A stretch of 49,299 bases of DNA from DATLSM01 sp049585815 (lineage in GTDB: Bacteria > Actinomycetota > Thermoleophilia > Solirubrobacterales > 70-9). The notes beneath the pieces are model-generated. The model was not told where the DNA came from, did no database searches, and was given only the letters and a program-made list of their open reading frames with translations. Numbering within the stretch: position 1 is the first letter of the stretch; the number at the start of each line of letters is the position of its first letter. Of the stretch, positions 32,380 to 40,941 are shown piece by piece. The stretch is from NCBI GenBank assembly GCA_049585815.1, contig JBAVAR010000063.1, forward strand, positions 1-49,299. The letters are read 5' to 3'. The position numbers and the translations under genes were made by a program.

Positions 32380-33365
32380 CGGACCCTCGACGCTTCGCCG
32401 TAGAGCTGAGCCACGGCGCGACCGAAATAGGGGCCGAAATCGGTGTTCGGATCGGTCGGGTAACCGTAGGTGGTGATGCCGTCGAGGAGCCCGCCGGAGA
32501 TCACCCAGCCACCGCCGGACGCCCCACCGGTGACGTTGCACTGGACCGCCATGTTGAGCGGCCCGGGCCAAAAGAAGGAGGCGACGTCGTGCCCCTCGAA
32601 GGGGGTTTGCGCGCAGATCCGCTGGCTGGCGCCGTCGAAGGGGGGGGCGACCGGGTAGCCGTAGACGTCGAAGACCTGGCTCGGGGGGAGACCCCAGGCG
32701 ATGCCGTCGGCGCCCACCGCGGCGGCCAGCCGCTGGCCTCGTTCGTTACGAGAGACGACGGCGGCGCCGACATCGAAGTTCTCATTTGAGGATGAGAGCC
32801 ATTGCGGCGTGGTGCCGATCCACCTGGCGGGGAAAACACCGAATGGGCGCTCGCCATCGTGGTAGCCGGGGACGAAGACCCACTTGCGATCAAACCACTG
32901 GCCGGCGTCGTGGACGCAGTGCCCGGCGGTGATCACGACGCTGAGGTTGGGCGCGTTGACGGAGGTGCCGGAGCAGCGGGCGAGTTCGCCACCGCCGAGC
33001 GGAATGAAAATCGCACCGTTTTGGCTCGTTCCGGGAAGGGTGGGATCGACGACGGGCTGGAAGGTCGAGCTGGCCCCGGCCAAGCGATCCGCCGGCGCGC
33101 GGGCTGCAACACGGTGAGGCGTTTCGGGGGAGCCCCCGGCGCTGGCTTGGGGGTTAGCAAGTCGGCCCCGGCCCGCTGGATTCACCGTGAGCGGCCGGGC
33201 TCGCCGCATCCGGGCCGGGGTCCAAAAGCGCAGCGCCCGTTGGGCCGCGAGGGCCGAGCTGCTCGCGAGCGCAGAGGGCGCGGCCGAAGCCGGCGGCGTG
33301 GCGAGAGTGAGGGCCAATAGCGCCGTCCCGAGTGCGAGCCAGGATGCTGGCAGGCGTCCTTTCAT
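32376..33365 (-). CDS. Secreted trypsin-like serine protease, V8/glutamyl-endopeptidase-like
   Basis: 329 residues from ATG 33365 (MKGRLPASW), where a signal peptide starts and ends at PASA. The frame is open to 33425. TAGCAT lies 7 nt upstream of this ATG, supporting a leaderless start. After a pro-region, the protease domain carries His in VVITAGHC, Asp in NENFDVGAAVV and Ser in GGASGGGW, the chymotrypsin-fold triad in a V8-like context. It should act outside the cell. A hairpin separates it from the response regulator gene, so it probably has its own promoter. Its stop overlaps the next secreted protein gene. Confidence 0.85.
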   Translation of the reverse strand: MKGRLPASWLALGTALLALTLATPPASAAPSALASSSALAAQRALRFWTPARMRRARPLTVNPAGRGRLANPQASAGGSPETPHRVAARAPADRLAGASSTFQPVVDPTLPGTSQNGAIFIPLGGGELARCSGTSVNAPNLSVVITAGHCVHDAGQWFDRKWVFVPGYHDGERPFGVFPARWIGTTPQWLSSSNENFDVGAAVVSRNERGQRLAAAVGADGIAWGLPPSQVFDVYGYPVAPPFDGASQRICAQTPFEGHDVASFFWPGPLNMAVQCNVTGGASGGGWVISGGLLDGITTYGYPTDPNTDFGPYFGRAVAQLYGEASRVR

Positions 33366-33372
33366 CCAGACC

Positions 33373-33378
33373 ATGCTA
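33373..33378 (-). promoter_or_regulatory. Candidate -10 element for the V8-like protease
   Basis: TAGCAT on the minus strand, 7 nt before ATG 33365 and just after a hairpin. No Shine-Dalgarno is present at this or the alternative start at 33374. Confidence 0.35.
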
Positions 33379-33384
33379 CGGACG

Positions 33385-33411
33385 CCGGCAGCCGGGCGGG
33401 CCGGCTGCCGG
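33385..33411 (-). terminator. Hairpin after the response regulator gene
   Basis: CCGGCAGCC (33385-33393) and GGCTGCCGG (33403-33411) are exact reverse complements with a 9-nt loop. It begins about 24 nt after the stop at 33435. No T-run follows, as is common for GC-rich actinobacterial hairpins. Confidence 0.4.
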
Positions 33412-33434
33412 GCCATTCCCGGCACGGCGACCGC

Positions 33435-34142
33435 TCAGCCGGCGGGGTCGCCGCTGAATTTGTAGCCGACCCCGCGCACGGTGAGGACCAGCTCAGGGCG
33501 CTGCGGGTCGCGCTCGACCTTCTGGCGCAGATTGGAGATGTGGACGTCACAGGCCCGCTCATCACCGTCGAACTCGGTCTGCCACAACTCCTCCATGATC
33601 TTGGCGCGGGTGAAGACCTCGCCGGGGCGGCCAACAAGCAGCCGCAGGAGTTGGAACTCCGAGCGGGTGAGGGAGACGGGCTTCCCGCGCACGGTGGCGA
33701 CATGGCGGACGAGGTCGATCGTGACGGGACCCGATTCGATGCGGACCGCCTGGGAAAGTGGCGCGCGGTCGAGCTCGCGGCGGCGCAGTTGGGCGCGCAC
33801 GCGACCGAGCAACTCGCGGACCGAGAAGGGCTTGGTGACGTAATCATCAGCTCCAACCTCGAGCCCGACCACCTTGTCGACCTCGGCGTCCTTGGCGGTG
33901 AGAACGATGATCGGCACAGCACTGCGGCCGCGAACGTCGCGGCAGATGTCCAGGCCCGAGGGGCCCGGCATCATGATGTCAAGGATCAGTAGGTCATAGG
34001 GAATGCCGTTTCCCAGCAACTCGCTCGCCTCTGCGCCGTCGGCGGCGCCGGTGACCTCAAAGCCTTCCTGCGCCAGCGCGTAGCCGACCGAGTCACGGAC
34101 CGACGGCTCATCGTCGGCAATCAGGATGCGGCCGCTGCTCAT
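33435..34142 (-). CDS. OmpR/PhoB-type response regulator
   Basis: 235 residues. The receiver domain has Asp10-Asp11, the phosphorylated Asp55 (LLILDIMMPG), Thr82 and Lys104 (VTKPF). The C-terminal winged helix includes LTRSEFQLLRLLVGRPGEV and ERACDVHISNLRQKVE, ending with VRGVGYKF, all diagnostic of OmpR family DNA-binding domains. It should be phosphorylated by the histidine kinase encoded immediately upstream (16 bp gap; AAGGAG 7 nt before the ATG). Targets are unknown; the adjacent secreted proteases and envelope genes are natural candidates. Confidence 0.94.
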   Translation of the reverse strand: MSSGRILIADDEPSVRDSVGYALAQEGFEVTGAADGAEASELLGNGIPYDLLILDIMMPGPSGLDICRDVRGRSAVPIIVLTAKDAEVDKVVGLEVGADDYVTKPFSVRELLGRVRAQLRRRELDRAPLSQAVRIESGPVTIDLVRHVATVRGKPVSLTRSEFQLLRLLVGRPGEVFTRAKIMEELWQTEFDGDERACDVHISNLRQKVERDPQRPELVLTVRGVGYKFSGDPAG

Positions 34143-34158
34143 CGTTTCTTCTCCTTGT

Positions 34159-35460
34159 TCATGCGACCGGGGTGAGACTGGGTTGGGCGATCGGGAGGCG
34201 GACCCAGAAGACGCTGCCCTCCCCCTCGACCGAGGAGGCGCCGATCTGGCCCCCCATCACGTCGACCATGCGGCGGGCGATCGCCAGGCCGAGGCCGAAC
34301 CCCTCCTGCTTGCGCGACTCGGTGCGACGGTAGAAGCGCTCGAAGACCCGCTCGATCTCCTCGGCGGGGATGCCCGTTCCTGTGTCTGCCACTTCCAAGA
34401 CCACCTCTCTCTCGCCGTCGTGGCGGCCGCGTACGGTAACGGCGCCGGGGGGAGGCGTGTTCTTGAAGGCGTTGGTGAGCAGCCCGATCATCACCTGGCG
34501 CACGAGGGTGGGGTCGGCCTTGGCGGCGAGGTCTGGCTCGACCTCGACCCGGAGGCGAACTCCGACGGGAGACTCGACCGCGCTGATCACGTCGCGGACC
34601 GCGACCGGGACGTCGACGACCTCTTCCTCCCCTGCACCCAGCGACTCGACTCGGGCCAGGGTGAGCAGCGCCTGGGTGAGGCGATTCATGCGCTCAGCGT
34701 CCTCGCTGAGGCGGGCGAGAAAGTGCTCGCGCGCCTCCGGGTCATCCTTGGCACCGCCCTGGAGAACCTCGATCGCGCCTGAGATCCCGGCCAGTGGATT
34801 GCGCAGCTCGTGGGCAGCGTTGGAGACGAAGTCGGCTTCGGCGAACTCACGCCGCATCTCCTCGGTGCGGTCGCGGACGACGGCGAGGACGGCCCGCTCA
34901 TCGGGGAGGGAGCGGGCCTGCATCGAGTAGGCCCGATCGCCGATCCGCAGCGCCGGATGGGCGGCGAATCCGACCTCGACCGCGCGCCGCAGATGGGGAA
35001 CCAGGGCCTCGGAGGGGTGCCCGGCGGCGTCGAGGAGCTTGGCGGCGGCGCTATTGGAGAAGCGGACCGCGCCCCCTTCGTCGACGACCATCACCGCGTC
35101 GGTCAGGCCGTCGAAGATCGCCGCCAGCTTGTTGCGATCAGCGGTGAGGACGCCAAAGCTCTCCTTGAGCGAGGCCCGCATCGACTCCAATGCACGCGCG
35201 AGATCGCCGATCTCATCGCGCCCGGAGACATCGAGGGCGGCATCAAATGAGCCGGCGGCCATCTCGCTCGCCGCCTGGGCCAGGCGGACGACCCGGTGGG
35301 AGATCGCGACGGCGATCAGAAATCCGGCGAGCATGCCAAGCGCGACAGCCCCGACCAGGGCTCGATGGTTGGCGCCGAAGAGGTAGACGGCGGTGCCCGT
35401 GATCAGGCTGACCGCGGCGAAGGCAGCGGAGAGCCAAAGGCGCATCCCGATCCGTCTCAT
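34159..35460 (-). CDS. Membrane sensor histidine kinase (HAMP-PAS-HisKA-HATPase)
   Basis: 433 residues. Two membrane segments at about 7-29 and 35-54 with almost no external loop between them, then a HAMP domain to about 105. A PAS-like domain follows (FDGLTDAVMVVDEGG). HisKA has phospho-acceptor His217 in SNAAHELRNPLAGI. HATPase has the N-box LLTNAFKNTPP, G1 DTGTGIP and G2 GFGLGLAIARRM. The tiny external part suggests the signal is sensed in the membrane or by the PAS domain. It is the partner of the response regulator downstream. A TAGTAA six nt before the ATG might be a -10 for a leaderless transcript. Confidence 0.93.
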   Translation of the reverse strand: MRRIGMRLWLSAAFAAVSLITGTAVYLFGANHRALVGAVALGMLAGFLIAVAISHRVVRLAQAASEMAAGSFDAALDVSGRDEIGDLARALESMRASLKESFGVLTADRNKLAAIFDGLTDAVMVVDEGGAVRFSNSAAAKLLDAAGHPSEALVPHLRRAVEVGFAAHPALRIGDRAYSMQARSLPDERAVLAVVRDRTEEMRREFAEADFVSNAAHELRNPLAGISGAIEVLQGGAKDDPEAREHFLARLSEDAERMNRLTQALLTLARVESLGAGEEEVVDVPVAVRDVISAVESPVGVRLRVEVEPDLAAKADPTLVRQVMIGLLTNAFKNTPPPGAVTVRGRHDGEREVVLEVADTGTGIPAEEIERVFERFYRRTESRKQEGFGLGLAIARRMVDVMGGQIGASSVEGEGSVFWVRLPIAQPSLTPVA

Positions 35461-35595
35461 GAAGAGTTACTAACACAACACAGGACAGACCGACAGCGTC
35501 GCCGAGGCGACGCAAACAGGAGCCGGGTCCGCGCTTCGGTCCCTCGAGAGCCGAATTCGCGGGTAGCGGCGGGGCCGCGTGGGAGAATCGGGCGG

Positions 35596-36345
35596 GTGCG
35601 CACACTGGTTTTCATCCCCGCCTGGAACGAGGGGGCCTCGATCGCGGAGGTGATCGGCGATGTGCGCGGAGCGATGCCCGAGGCCGACGTGCTGGTGGTC
35701 GATGATGGATCGGTGGACGCGACCGCAACGCGGGCGCGCCAGGCGGGGGCGCTGGTCGCCTCCCTGCCCTTCAACCAGGGGCTCGGCGCGGCGCTGCAAA
35801 CCGGCTACCTATATGCGCTGCGTGAGGGCTATGACTTCTGCGTGCACCTTGACGCCGATGGGCAGCACCCGGCGACTGAGGCGGCGCGGCTGCTGGAGGA
35901 GGTGGCCTGCGGTCGTGCGGACCTGGTGATCGGCTCGCGCTACCGCGACGGTGGCGCCAGCGCGGGCGGCGACGAGACAACGGGCGAGGGCGAGGGCTAC
36001 AAACCGACGCTCTCCCGCAGGATCGGGACCAGCGTATTCCGCTTCTTCCTCACCCTGGCGACGCGGCAGCGCTTTACCGACACGACGAGCGGGATGCGGG
36101 CGGCGAACCGCCGGGTGATGGCGCTCTTTAGCGAGCACTACTCGCCCGACTTCGCCGAGATCGAGTCGCTGCAGCTTGCGGTGCGACAGGGGCTGCAGGT
36201 CGAGGAGGTTCCGGTGCAGATGTTGGAGCGAGCCGGCGGTTCCTCTTTCCTGACTCCGCTGCGCTCCGCTTTCTTCATCTTCAAGGGGATGATCGTCTTG
36301 GTGGTGGGGCAGTTCCGGCCGCGGCATGTGGAGACGGAGCGATGA
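35596..36345 (+). CDS. Glycosyltransferase family 2 (dolichol-phosphate mannosyltransferase-like)
   Basis: 249 residues. GTG 35596 is chosen because VRTLVFIPAWNEG is the family start; the frame runs further upstream without homology. GAGAAT ends 7 nt before it, a possible weak -10. The GT-A motifs are VVDDGS and HLDADGQH for nucleotide-sugar and metal binding, then FTDTTSGMRAANRR. It transfers a sugar to a polyprenyl phosphate or envelope glycan on the cytoplasmic face. An ATGA overlap with a DUF2304 membrane protein gene links the two, a pairing seen often in bacteria and archaea. Confidence 0.9.
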   Translation: MRTLVFIPAWNEGASIAEVIGDVRGAMPEADVLVVDDGSVDATATRARQAGALVASLPFNQGLGAALQTGYLYALREGYDFCVHLDADGQHPATEAARLLEEVACGRADLVIGSRYRDGGASAGGDETTGEGEGYKPTLSRRIGTSVFRFFLTLATRQRFTDTTSGMRAANRRVMALFSEHYSPDFAEIESLQLAVRQGLQVEEVPVQMLERAGGSSFLTPLRSAFFIFKGMIVLVVGQFRPRHVETER

Positions 36346-36785
36346 GTTCTCTCGCCCTCGCCGCCCAGAGTCCGAAGGTCCACCTCACCCCGCAGACGCG
36401 AATCCTGGCTGCTGCCATCGCGATTGCCTTCATGGTGATGATCCTCGAGCTGATCCGCCGCGACCGCCTGCAGGAGCGCTACAGCGTTGTCTGGTTCGTG
36501 GCGGGATTGGGAATGCTGGCCGGAGCAGCATTCCCAGGGCTGCTGGGTTTGGTCGCCGACGCGATGGGGGTGCGTAACACCAACGTCGCCCTTTTTTCCA
36601 TCGTTCTCCTCCTCCTCCTCGGGCTGGCGCTCAATTTCAGCGTGATCATGTCCCGCCAGGCGGCCCAGATAACCCGCCTCGCCCAGGAGCGGGCGATAGA
36701 AAAGGCCAGAGAGCAGGCGGTCAAGGATCGCAACGGCGACGTCGGTGCCGCCGGCAGGCCGGTCGGGCGTGATCCGGCCCGATGA
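36342..36785 (+). CDS. DUF2304 family membrane protein
   Basis: 147 residues with three membrane segments at about 21-39, 48-71 and 82-104, then a basic helical tail. The motif RRDRLQERYSVVWFVAG after the first segment is typical of DUF2304. The function is not known. Genes of this family usually lie next to family 2 glycosyltransferases, as here (start overlaps the transferase stop by four bases), so it probably helps anchor or flip the glycosylated lipid. The last 25 residues are low in complexity. Confidence 0.85.
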   Translation: MSSLALAAQSPKVHLTPQTRILAAAIAIAFMVMILELIRRDRLQERYSVVWFVAGLGMLAGAAFPGLLGLVADAMGVRNTNVALFSIVLLLLLGLALNFSVIMSRQAAQITRLAQERAIEKAREQAVKDRNGDVGAAGRPVGRDPAR

Positions 36786-36856
36786 AGACGGCTCGGTCCT
36801 CCCTAATCTCAGCAGCTCGGAGCGCAAACCCGGCTGCCATTGGCAAGGAAAACTCC

Positions 36857-37927
36857 TCAGTCGTCGTCCAGAGTGCGCCTGAGGCGGTAGGTGAGAGCCT
36901 CGAGTGCCAACTCCTCGGAGACGTTGAGATCTAGGCGCCGACGCGTGTCCTGGATAAGCTCGGCGCCTCGACGCGGGGCAGCGGGGTCGATCCTCGCGGC
37001 CAGGGTTCGGAGCTGAGACTGGCGATCTCGGTTGTAGACGACCTCGGCGGCGCCGGAGGCGACGGCGGCGAGGTCACGGAGCCAGGCGGCGCCCAGCTCA
37101 AGGCCAAGGTCGAGGATCTCCCAGCGGCGACGGCGGGCGGCGCGCTTTGCCTCCTCGGTGATGTCCTTGGCCGACCGCTTGACCCCGGCGGAAACCTCCT
37201 CTTCGAGGAGTTCGCGGGTCGCGGCCTCGACATCTCCAGCGGCCGCCTGGGCGCTGTCAAGTAGGGCTCGCCAGTCCAGTTCGATCGCTACTGCTCGCAG
37301 CTCTTTGCCTTCGTTGGAGAGCAGGAAGCGGGCCCGACTCTCATCCCCGGCCGAGAGACGAACCGCGGCGGCGGTCTCATTCCGATCCCCGCCTGCGCTG
37401 AGAGTGGCCTCGAGCGCCGCGGGGGAAAGTGGAAGAAAGTAAATCGGCTGGCAGCGAGAGACAACGGTCTCAAGCATCGACTCTGGCTCGGCGGTGAGGA
37501 GGATCAGGTGGGCGTACCCCGGCGGCTCCTCCAGCGTCTTCAGAAGGGCGTTTTGGCTCTCATCTCGCATTGCCTCGGCCGCCTCGATCACGAAGACCCG
37601 GCTGGTGCCCTCGAAGGGGCGGTAGGAGGCGGCTCGGATCACCCGCTCGCGCACCTCCTCGACCAGATGTTGAGCACCGCGCGGGGCCATCCAGACCAGG
37701 TCCGGGTGCGGCGAGGGGTCCAGCAGGACACGGCGGCGCGCCTCGCCCGGGTCCCCCGCCCCGGCGGCGAGGATTTCCGCCGCAAACGCCCGCGCTGCCG
37801 CCCGTTTCCCGGCCCCCCGTGGGCCTCGGAAGAGGTAGGCGTGAGAGGGACCGGCGGCGAGCGCGGCGGCGAGCGCCGCCCGCGCCCGCGACTGATGCTC
37901 GGTGGCAGCCTCCAGCGTCGCGGTCAT
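36857..37927 (-). CDS. holB: DNA polymerase III delta' subunit
   Basis: About 356 residues from ATG 37927. The frame extends to 37999 and would overlap tmk by 20 bp; the shorter form begins at MTATLEAA, close to where homologues begin, with GGGAG nearby. AAA+ features: HAYLFRGPRGAGKRA (Walker A), NALLKTLEEPP and the VVSRCQP sensor motif. The middle zinc-binding cysteines found in some delta' and DnaX proteins are missing. It is part of the clamp loader for replication. The order topA-tmk-holB is conserved in actinobacteria. Confidence 0.88.
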   Translation of the reverse strand: MTATLEAATEHQSRARAALAAALAAGPSHAYLFRGPRGAGKRAAARAFAAEILAAGAGDPGEARRRVLLDPSPHPDLVWMAPRGAQHLVEEVRERVIRAASYRPFEGTSRVFVIEAAEAMRDESQNALLKTLEEPPGYAHLILLTAEPESMLETVVSRCQPIYFLPLSPAALEATLSAGGDRNETAAAVRLSAGDESRARFLLSNEGKELRAVAIELDWRALLDSAQAAAGDVEAATRELLEEEVSAGVKRSAKDITEEAKRAARRRRWEILDLGLELGAAWLRDLAAVASGAAEVVYNRDRQSQLRTLAARIDPAAPRRGAELIQDTRRRLDLNVSEELALEALTYRLRRTLDDD

Positions 37928-37979
37928 CGGCTCCCGAATGCACCCCTCCCTCGAATCCGGCAGAAAATACGCTCGCGCT

Positions 37980-38570
37980 TCATTCGGCGCGGCTTTCAAC
38001 CGCCTCCATCACCCGCCGATGGACCTCCGCGACCTTCTCCTCGGCGTCGATGACGACGACCCGGTCGGAGGCGATCTGAGCTATCTCCTCGTAGGCGTCA
38101 GCGACGGCGTGCTGGAGCTCATGGCCCTCGGACTCGATGCGATCCGTCCCCCCCGATCGGCCGAGCCCAATCCGGGGATCGACCCGCAGCAGAATCGTCA
38201 GGTCTGGCCAAAGACCGTCGATCACCATGTCGGTCAGCGAGAGGACGAGGCTCATGCCGAGCCCACGTGCGCCACCCTGGTAGGCGACGCTGGAATCGGC
38301 GTAGCGATCGGCCACAACGTCGGCGCCCGCATCTAGGGCGGGACGGATCACGCGGCTGAGGAGGTCGGCGCGGGCGGCCGAAAACAGCAGTAGCTCGGCG
38401 AGGGCATCCAGCTCAAGGCCAGGGTCGGAGAGCAGCTCACGGACACGCTCGGCGGCGTCGGTTCCCCCCGGCTCGCGGATCAGCAAAGTCTCGGGGCCGA
38501 GCGCCTCGGCAAGCAGCTTGGCCTGTGTGCTCTTGCCCGAGCCATCGATCCCCTCGAGCGAGATGAACAA
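37980..38570 (-). CDS. tmk: Thymidylate kinase
   Basis: 196 residues, typical length. P-loop at 7-15 (GIDGSGKST), substrate loop REPGGT, and the DR motif DRYADSSVAYQGG with the lid region after RVDPRIGLGRSG. It phosphorylates dTMP to dTDP. It starts 10 bp after the topA stop and ends about 50 bp before the chosen holB start, so all three are probably one operon. Together with dcd elsewhere in the window it belongs to dTTP synthesis. Confidence 0.95.
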   Translation of the reverse strand: MFISLEGIDGSGKSTQAKLLAEALGPETLLIREPGGTDAAERVRELLSDPGLELDALAELLLFSAARADLLSRVIRPALDAGADVVADRYADSSVAYQGGARGLGMSLVLSLTDMVIDGLWPDLTILLRVDPRIGLGRSGGTDRIESEGHELQHAVADAYEEIAQIASDRVVVIDAEEKVAEVHRRVMEAVESRAE

Positions 38571-38580
38571 AGGCCGGACC

Positions 38581-40863
38581 TCAGCCTTTGGCGGCGGCTT
38601 TGGCGCGTTTGCGGCGACGGGTGCCGACGTCGGCTTTGGTCGTCGTCTTCTTTGATTTGGCAGGCGCCGCGCCGTCCTCGCTGCCGTCGGGCGGTGGCTT
38701 TTTTGCCATCGCCTCCTTCGCCGCCCGCGCCGCTTCGCGTTCCGCGCGGCGTTTCTTCATCTCCTGCATCGACTCGCATTCCTCATTGAGGCAGAGGTTC
38801 CAGGGACGACCGCGGAAGGGAACCACTTTGAGGCGCGGCGTCTGGCCACAGACCGAACAGCGCTCCTCCAGCCGGAAGACATCGCCACGCTGGGGCAGTG
38901 GGAAGGTCTGGTCGCAGGACTCGGGGTCCTCGGCGCTCCAGCCGGTGCAACCGACGAAGCGTTTGCCCGATTTTTTGGCACGGATGATGCGCAGCATGTT
39001 GGGCGAGCCATCCTCCTTGGTCCGCCCGGCCTCCTCGCATACCTTGCATGGACCGAGGATGCGGTCCTCATCCATTCCCTTCCAGACGACCTTGGCCAGG
39101 TCCTCACGGCTGCCGTCGATCTCCGTCCAGGTCTTGTGGAGGAGCTCGCGGCTGTCGCCGACAACGGCGCTTTTGGTCATGTCCCCGGCAGCGATGCGAT
39201 CCATCTCGGCCTCCAGCTGGGAGGTCATCTCCGGCGTCGCCATCGCCGGCACATAGCTCTTGAAGGCCTGGTAGAGGGCGATCCCAGTCTCGGAGGGAAT
39301 CGGCGGGTTGCCATAGACATAGCCCCGGTCAAAGAGCTTCTGAATGATGTCGGCGCGGGTGGCTTTGGTGCCAAGGCCGCGCTCCTCCATCATCTCGATC
39401 AGCTTGGCCTGGGAAATCCGCGAGGGGGGCTGGGTCTCCTTATCGACGATCCAGGGCTCCCCGTCGAGCTCGAGCAGCTGGCCCTCCGCCAGGGCCGGGA
39501 TCTCCTCATCGGCGGAGCGGGCGTAGGTGTAGATGCCGGCGTAGCCGGGGTCGACGAGGACTGAGCCGCGGACGAAGTAGATCTCCGAGCCGGCCTCGAT
39601 ATCGGCGCGGGTGGACTCGGTGATCATCGGCGGGCTGAAGGTGGCGAGAAAACGGCGAACCACCAGCTCGTAAACGCGCCGCTTGGAGCCCTCGAGTGCG
39701 CCGGGATGTATCGCCTGGGTCGGGTAGATCGGCGGGTGGTCGGTTGTCTCTTTCTTGCCGCGGGTTGCCCTCAGCTCGTCGTCCAGCAGGCCGGCCGCGG
39801 CGGAGAACTCCTTGATCCGCACCAGCGAGGAGACCAGCTCGCGGACCGGCAGCGAGGACGGGTAGACCGTGTTATCGGTGCGCGGGTAGGAGATGAAGCC
39901 GTCCATATAGAGGTCCTCGGCGATCCGCATTGCGCTTGCGGGGGTGATGCCAAGGCGACTGGAGGCGTCGGTGCTGAAGGCGGTGGTGTTGTAGGGGGTC
40001 GGCGGCTTGCGGGTGTTCTTGCGCGCCGTCACCGCCTTCACCGTGCCCGGCGAGCTTGTCCCCTTAAGGGCGGCGTCAACCTCCGTCCGCTCCCAGAATT
40101 TGTCGACGGTGTGGTGAGCGTCGAAGGCCCCGTCGGGATGCTGGAACCTGGCGAAAAGCTCCCAGAACGGTTTGGCGATGTGGGCCCGGCGCTCCATCTC
40201 GCGCTCGACGATCAGCCCCAGCGTCGGGCTCTGCACCCGGCCAACGGAGAGGAAGTTTGAACCAAAGCGACGGGTGGCGAGCGAAACGGCGCGGGTCAGC
40301 GTTGCGCCCCAGAGCAGATCGATGTCCTGACGGGCGGCACCCGCGTTGGCGAGTGGGTAGGAGAGCTCATCGAGCTCATCGAAGGCGCGCTCGATCTCCT
40401 CCTTGGTCAGAGCGGAGTAGCGGGCGCGCTTGATCTGGAGCGTGCCCTCGCGGGCGGCCTGGGGAGCGCCCAGAGCCGGGTTGGCGTCGAGCATCTCCTC
40501 CAGTGCCTCAAGCCCGATCAGCTCACCCTCGCGGTCGAAGTCGGTGGCGATCACCAGGTCGTCGGCCTCCTTCGCCACTTTCTTGATCGCCTTGACGACG
40601 TTTTTGTCGGTCGGCTCCTTGATCAACTCGGCGTCGATCAGGTCGTGGAGGTCGGTCTTCTGCCAGTTCGAGTAACCCTCGGGGAAGGCGGGGCCGAGCA
40701 CGTGTCCCTTGAGGCCGATCGACATGTGGTCGCCGTCGGCGTCCGTCCAGGTGTAATAGGGGACTTTGAAGGTCTTGTCGGTGGCCGGACCGCCGTTGCC
40801 GGCGCCGAGGATCTCGGCAATTTTCTTGGCGCTGTTGTTCTTCTCGGTGACGATGAGACGCAT
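38581..40863 (-). CDS. topA: Type IA DNA topoisomerase I, archaeal-type
   Basis: 760 residues. The TOPRIM domain begins MRLIVTEKNNSAKKIAEILG and carries the acidic triad in ATDFDREGE (Asp108, Asp110). The catalytic tyrosine is Tyr326 in FISYPRTDNTVYP. The C-terminus has Cys pairs (CKVCEE, CSVCGQ and CLNEEC) for zinc, then a Lys/Ala-rich tail. The start, the KGHVLGPAFPEGYSNW region and SVGRVQSPTLGLIVERE resemble archaeal TopA rather than the usual bacterial form, which begins like VIVESPAKAKTI. It relaxes negative supercoils. It occupies the place where actinobacteria normally carry bacterial topA. TACCCT lies 9 nt before the ATG. Confidence 0.93.
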   Translation of the reverse strand: MRLIVTEKNNSAKKIAEILGAGNGGPATDKTFKVPYYTWTDADGDHMSIGLKGHVLGPAFPEGYSNWQKTDLHDLIDAELIKEPTDKNVVKAIKKVAKEADDLVIATDFDREGELIGLEALEEMLDANPALGAPQAAREGTLQIKRARYSALTKEEIERAFDELDELSYPLANAGAARQDIDLLWGATLTRAVSLATRRFGSNFLSVGRVQSPTLGLIVEREMERRAHIAKPFWELFARFQHPDGAFDAHHTVDKFWERTEVDAALKGTSSPGTVKAVTARKNTRKPPTPYNTTAFSTDASSRLGITPASAMRIAEDLYMDGFISYPRTDNTVYPSSLPVRELVSSLVRIKEFSAAAGLLDDELRATRGKKETTDHPPIYPTQAIHPGALEGSKRRVYELVVRRFLATFSPPMITESTRADIEAGSEIYFVRGSVLVDPGYAGIYTYARSADEEIPALAEGQLLELDGEPWIVDKETQPPSRISQAKLIEMMEERGLGTKATRADIIQKLFDRGYVYGNPPIPSETGIALYQAFKSYVPAMATPEMTSQLEAEMDRIAAGDMTKSAVVGDSRELLHKTWTEIDGSREDLAKVVWKGMDEDRILGPCKVCEEAGRTKEDGSPNMLRIIRAKKSGKRFVGCTGWSAEDPESCDQTFPLPQRGDVFRLEERCSVCGQTPRLKVVPFRGRPWNLCLNEECESMQEMKKRRAEREAARAAKEAMAKKPPPDGSEDGAAPAKSKKTTTKADVGTRRRKRAKAAAKG

Positions 40864-40872
40864 CGGCCGGCG

Positions 40873-40878
40873 AGGGTA
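40873..40878 (-). promoter_or_regulatory. Candidate -10 element for topA-tmk-holB
   Basis: TACCCT on the minus strand, 9 nt before ATG 40863, no Shine-Dalgarno. Fits the leaderless pattern. Confidence 0.35.
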
Positions 40879-40925
40879 GCAGGGGCTCTCGCCCGCCCCG
40901 CCGGACTCGCCCTCATCGATCTCCC

Positions 40926-40931
40926 TAGGAT
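40926..40931 (+). promoter_or_regulatory. Candidate -10 element for the sugar epimerase
   Basis: TAGGAT, 10 nt before ATG 40942, no Shine-Dalgarno. The same hexamer precedes ytoQ. Confidence 0.35.
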
Positions 40932-40941
40932 CGGCGTCTGA

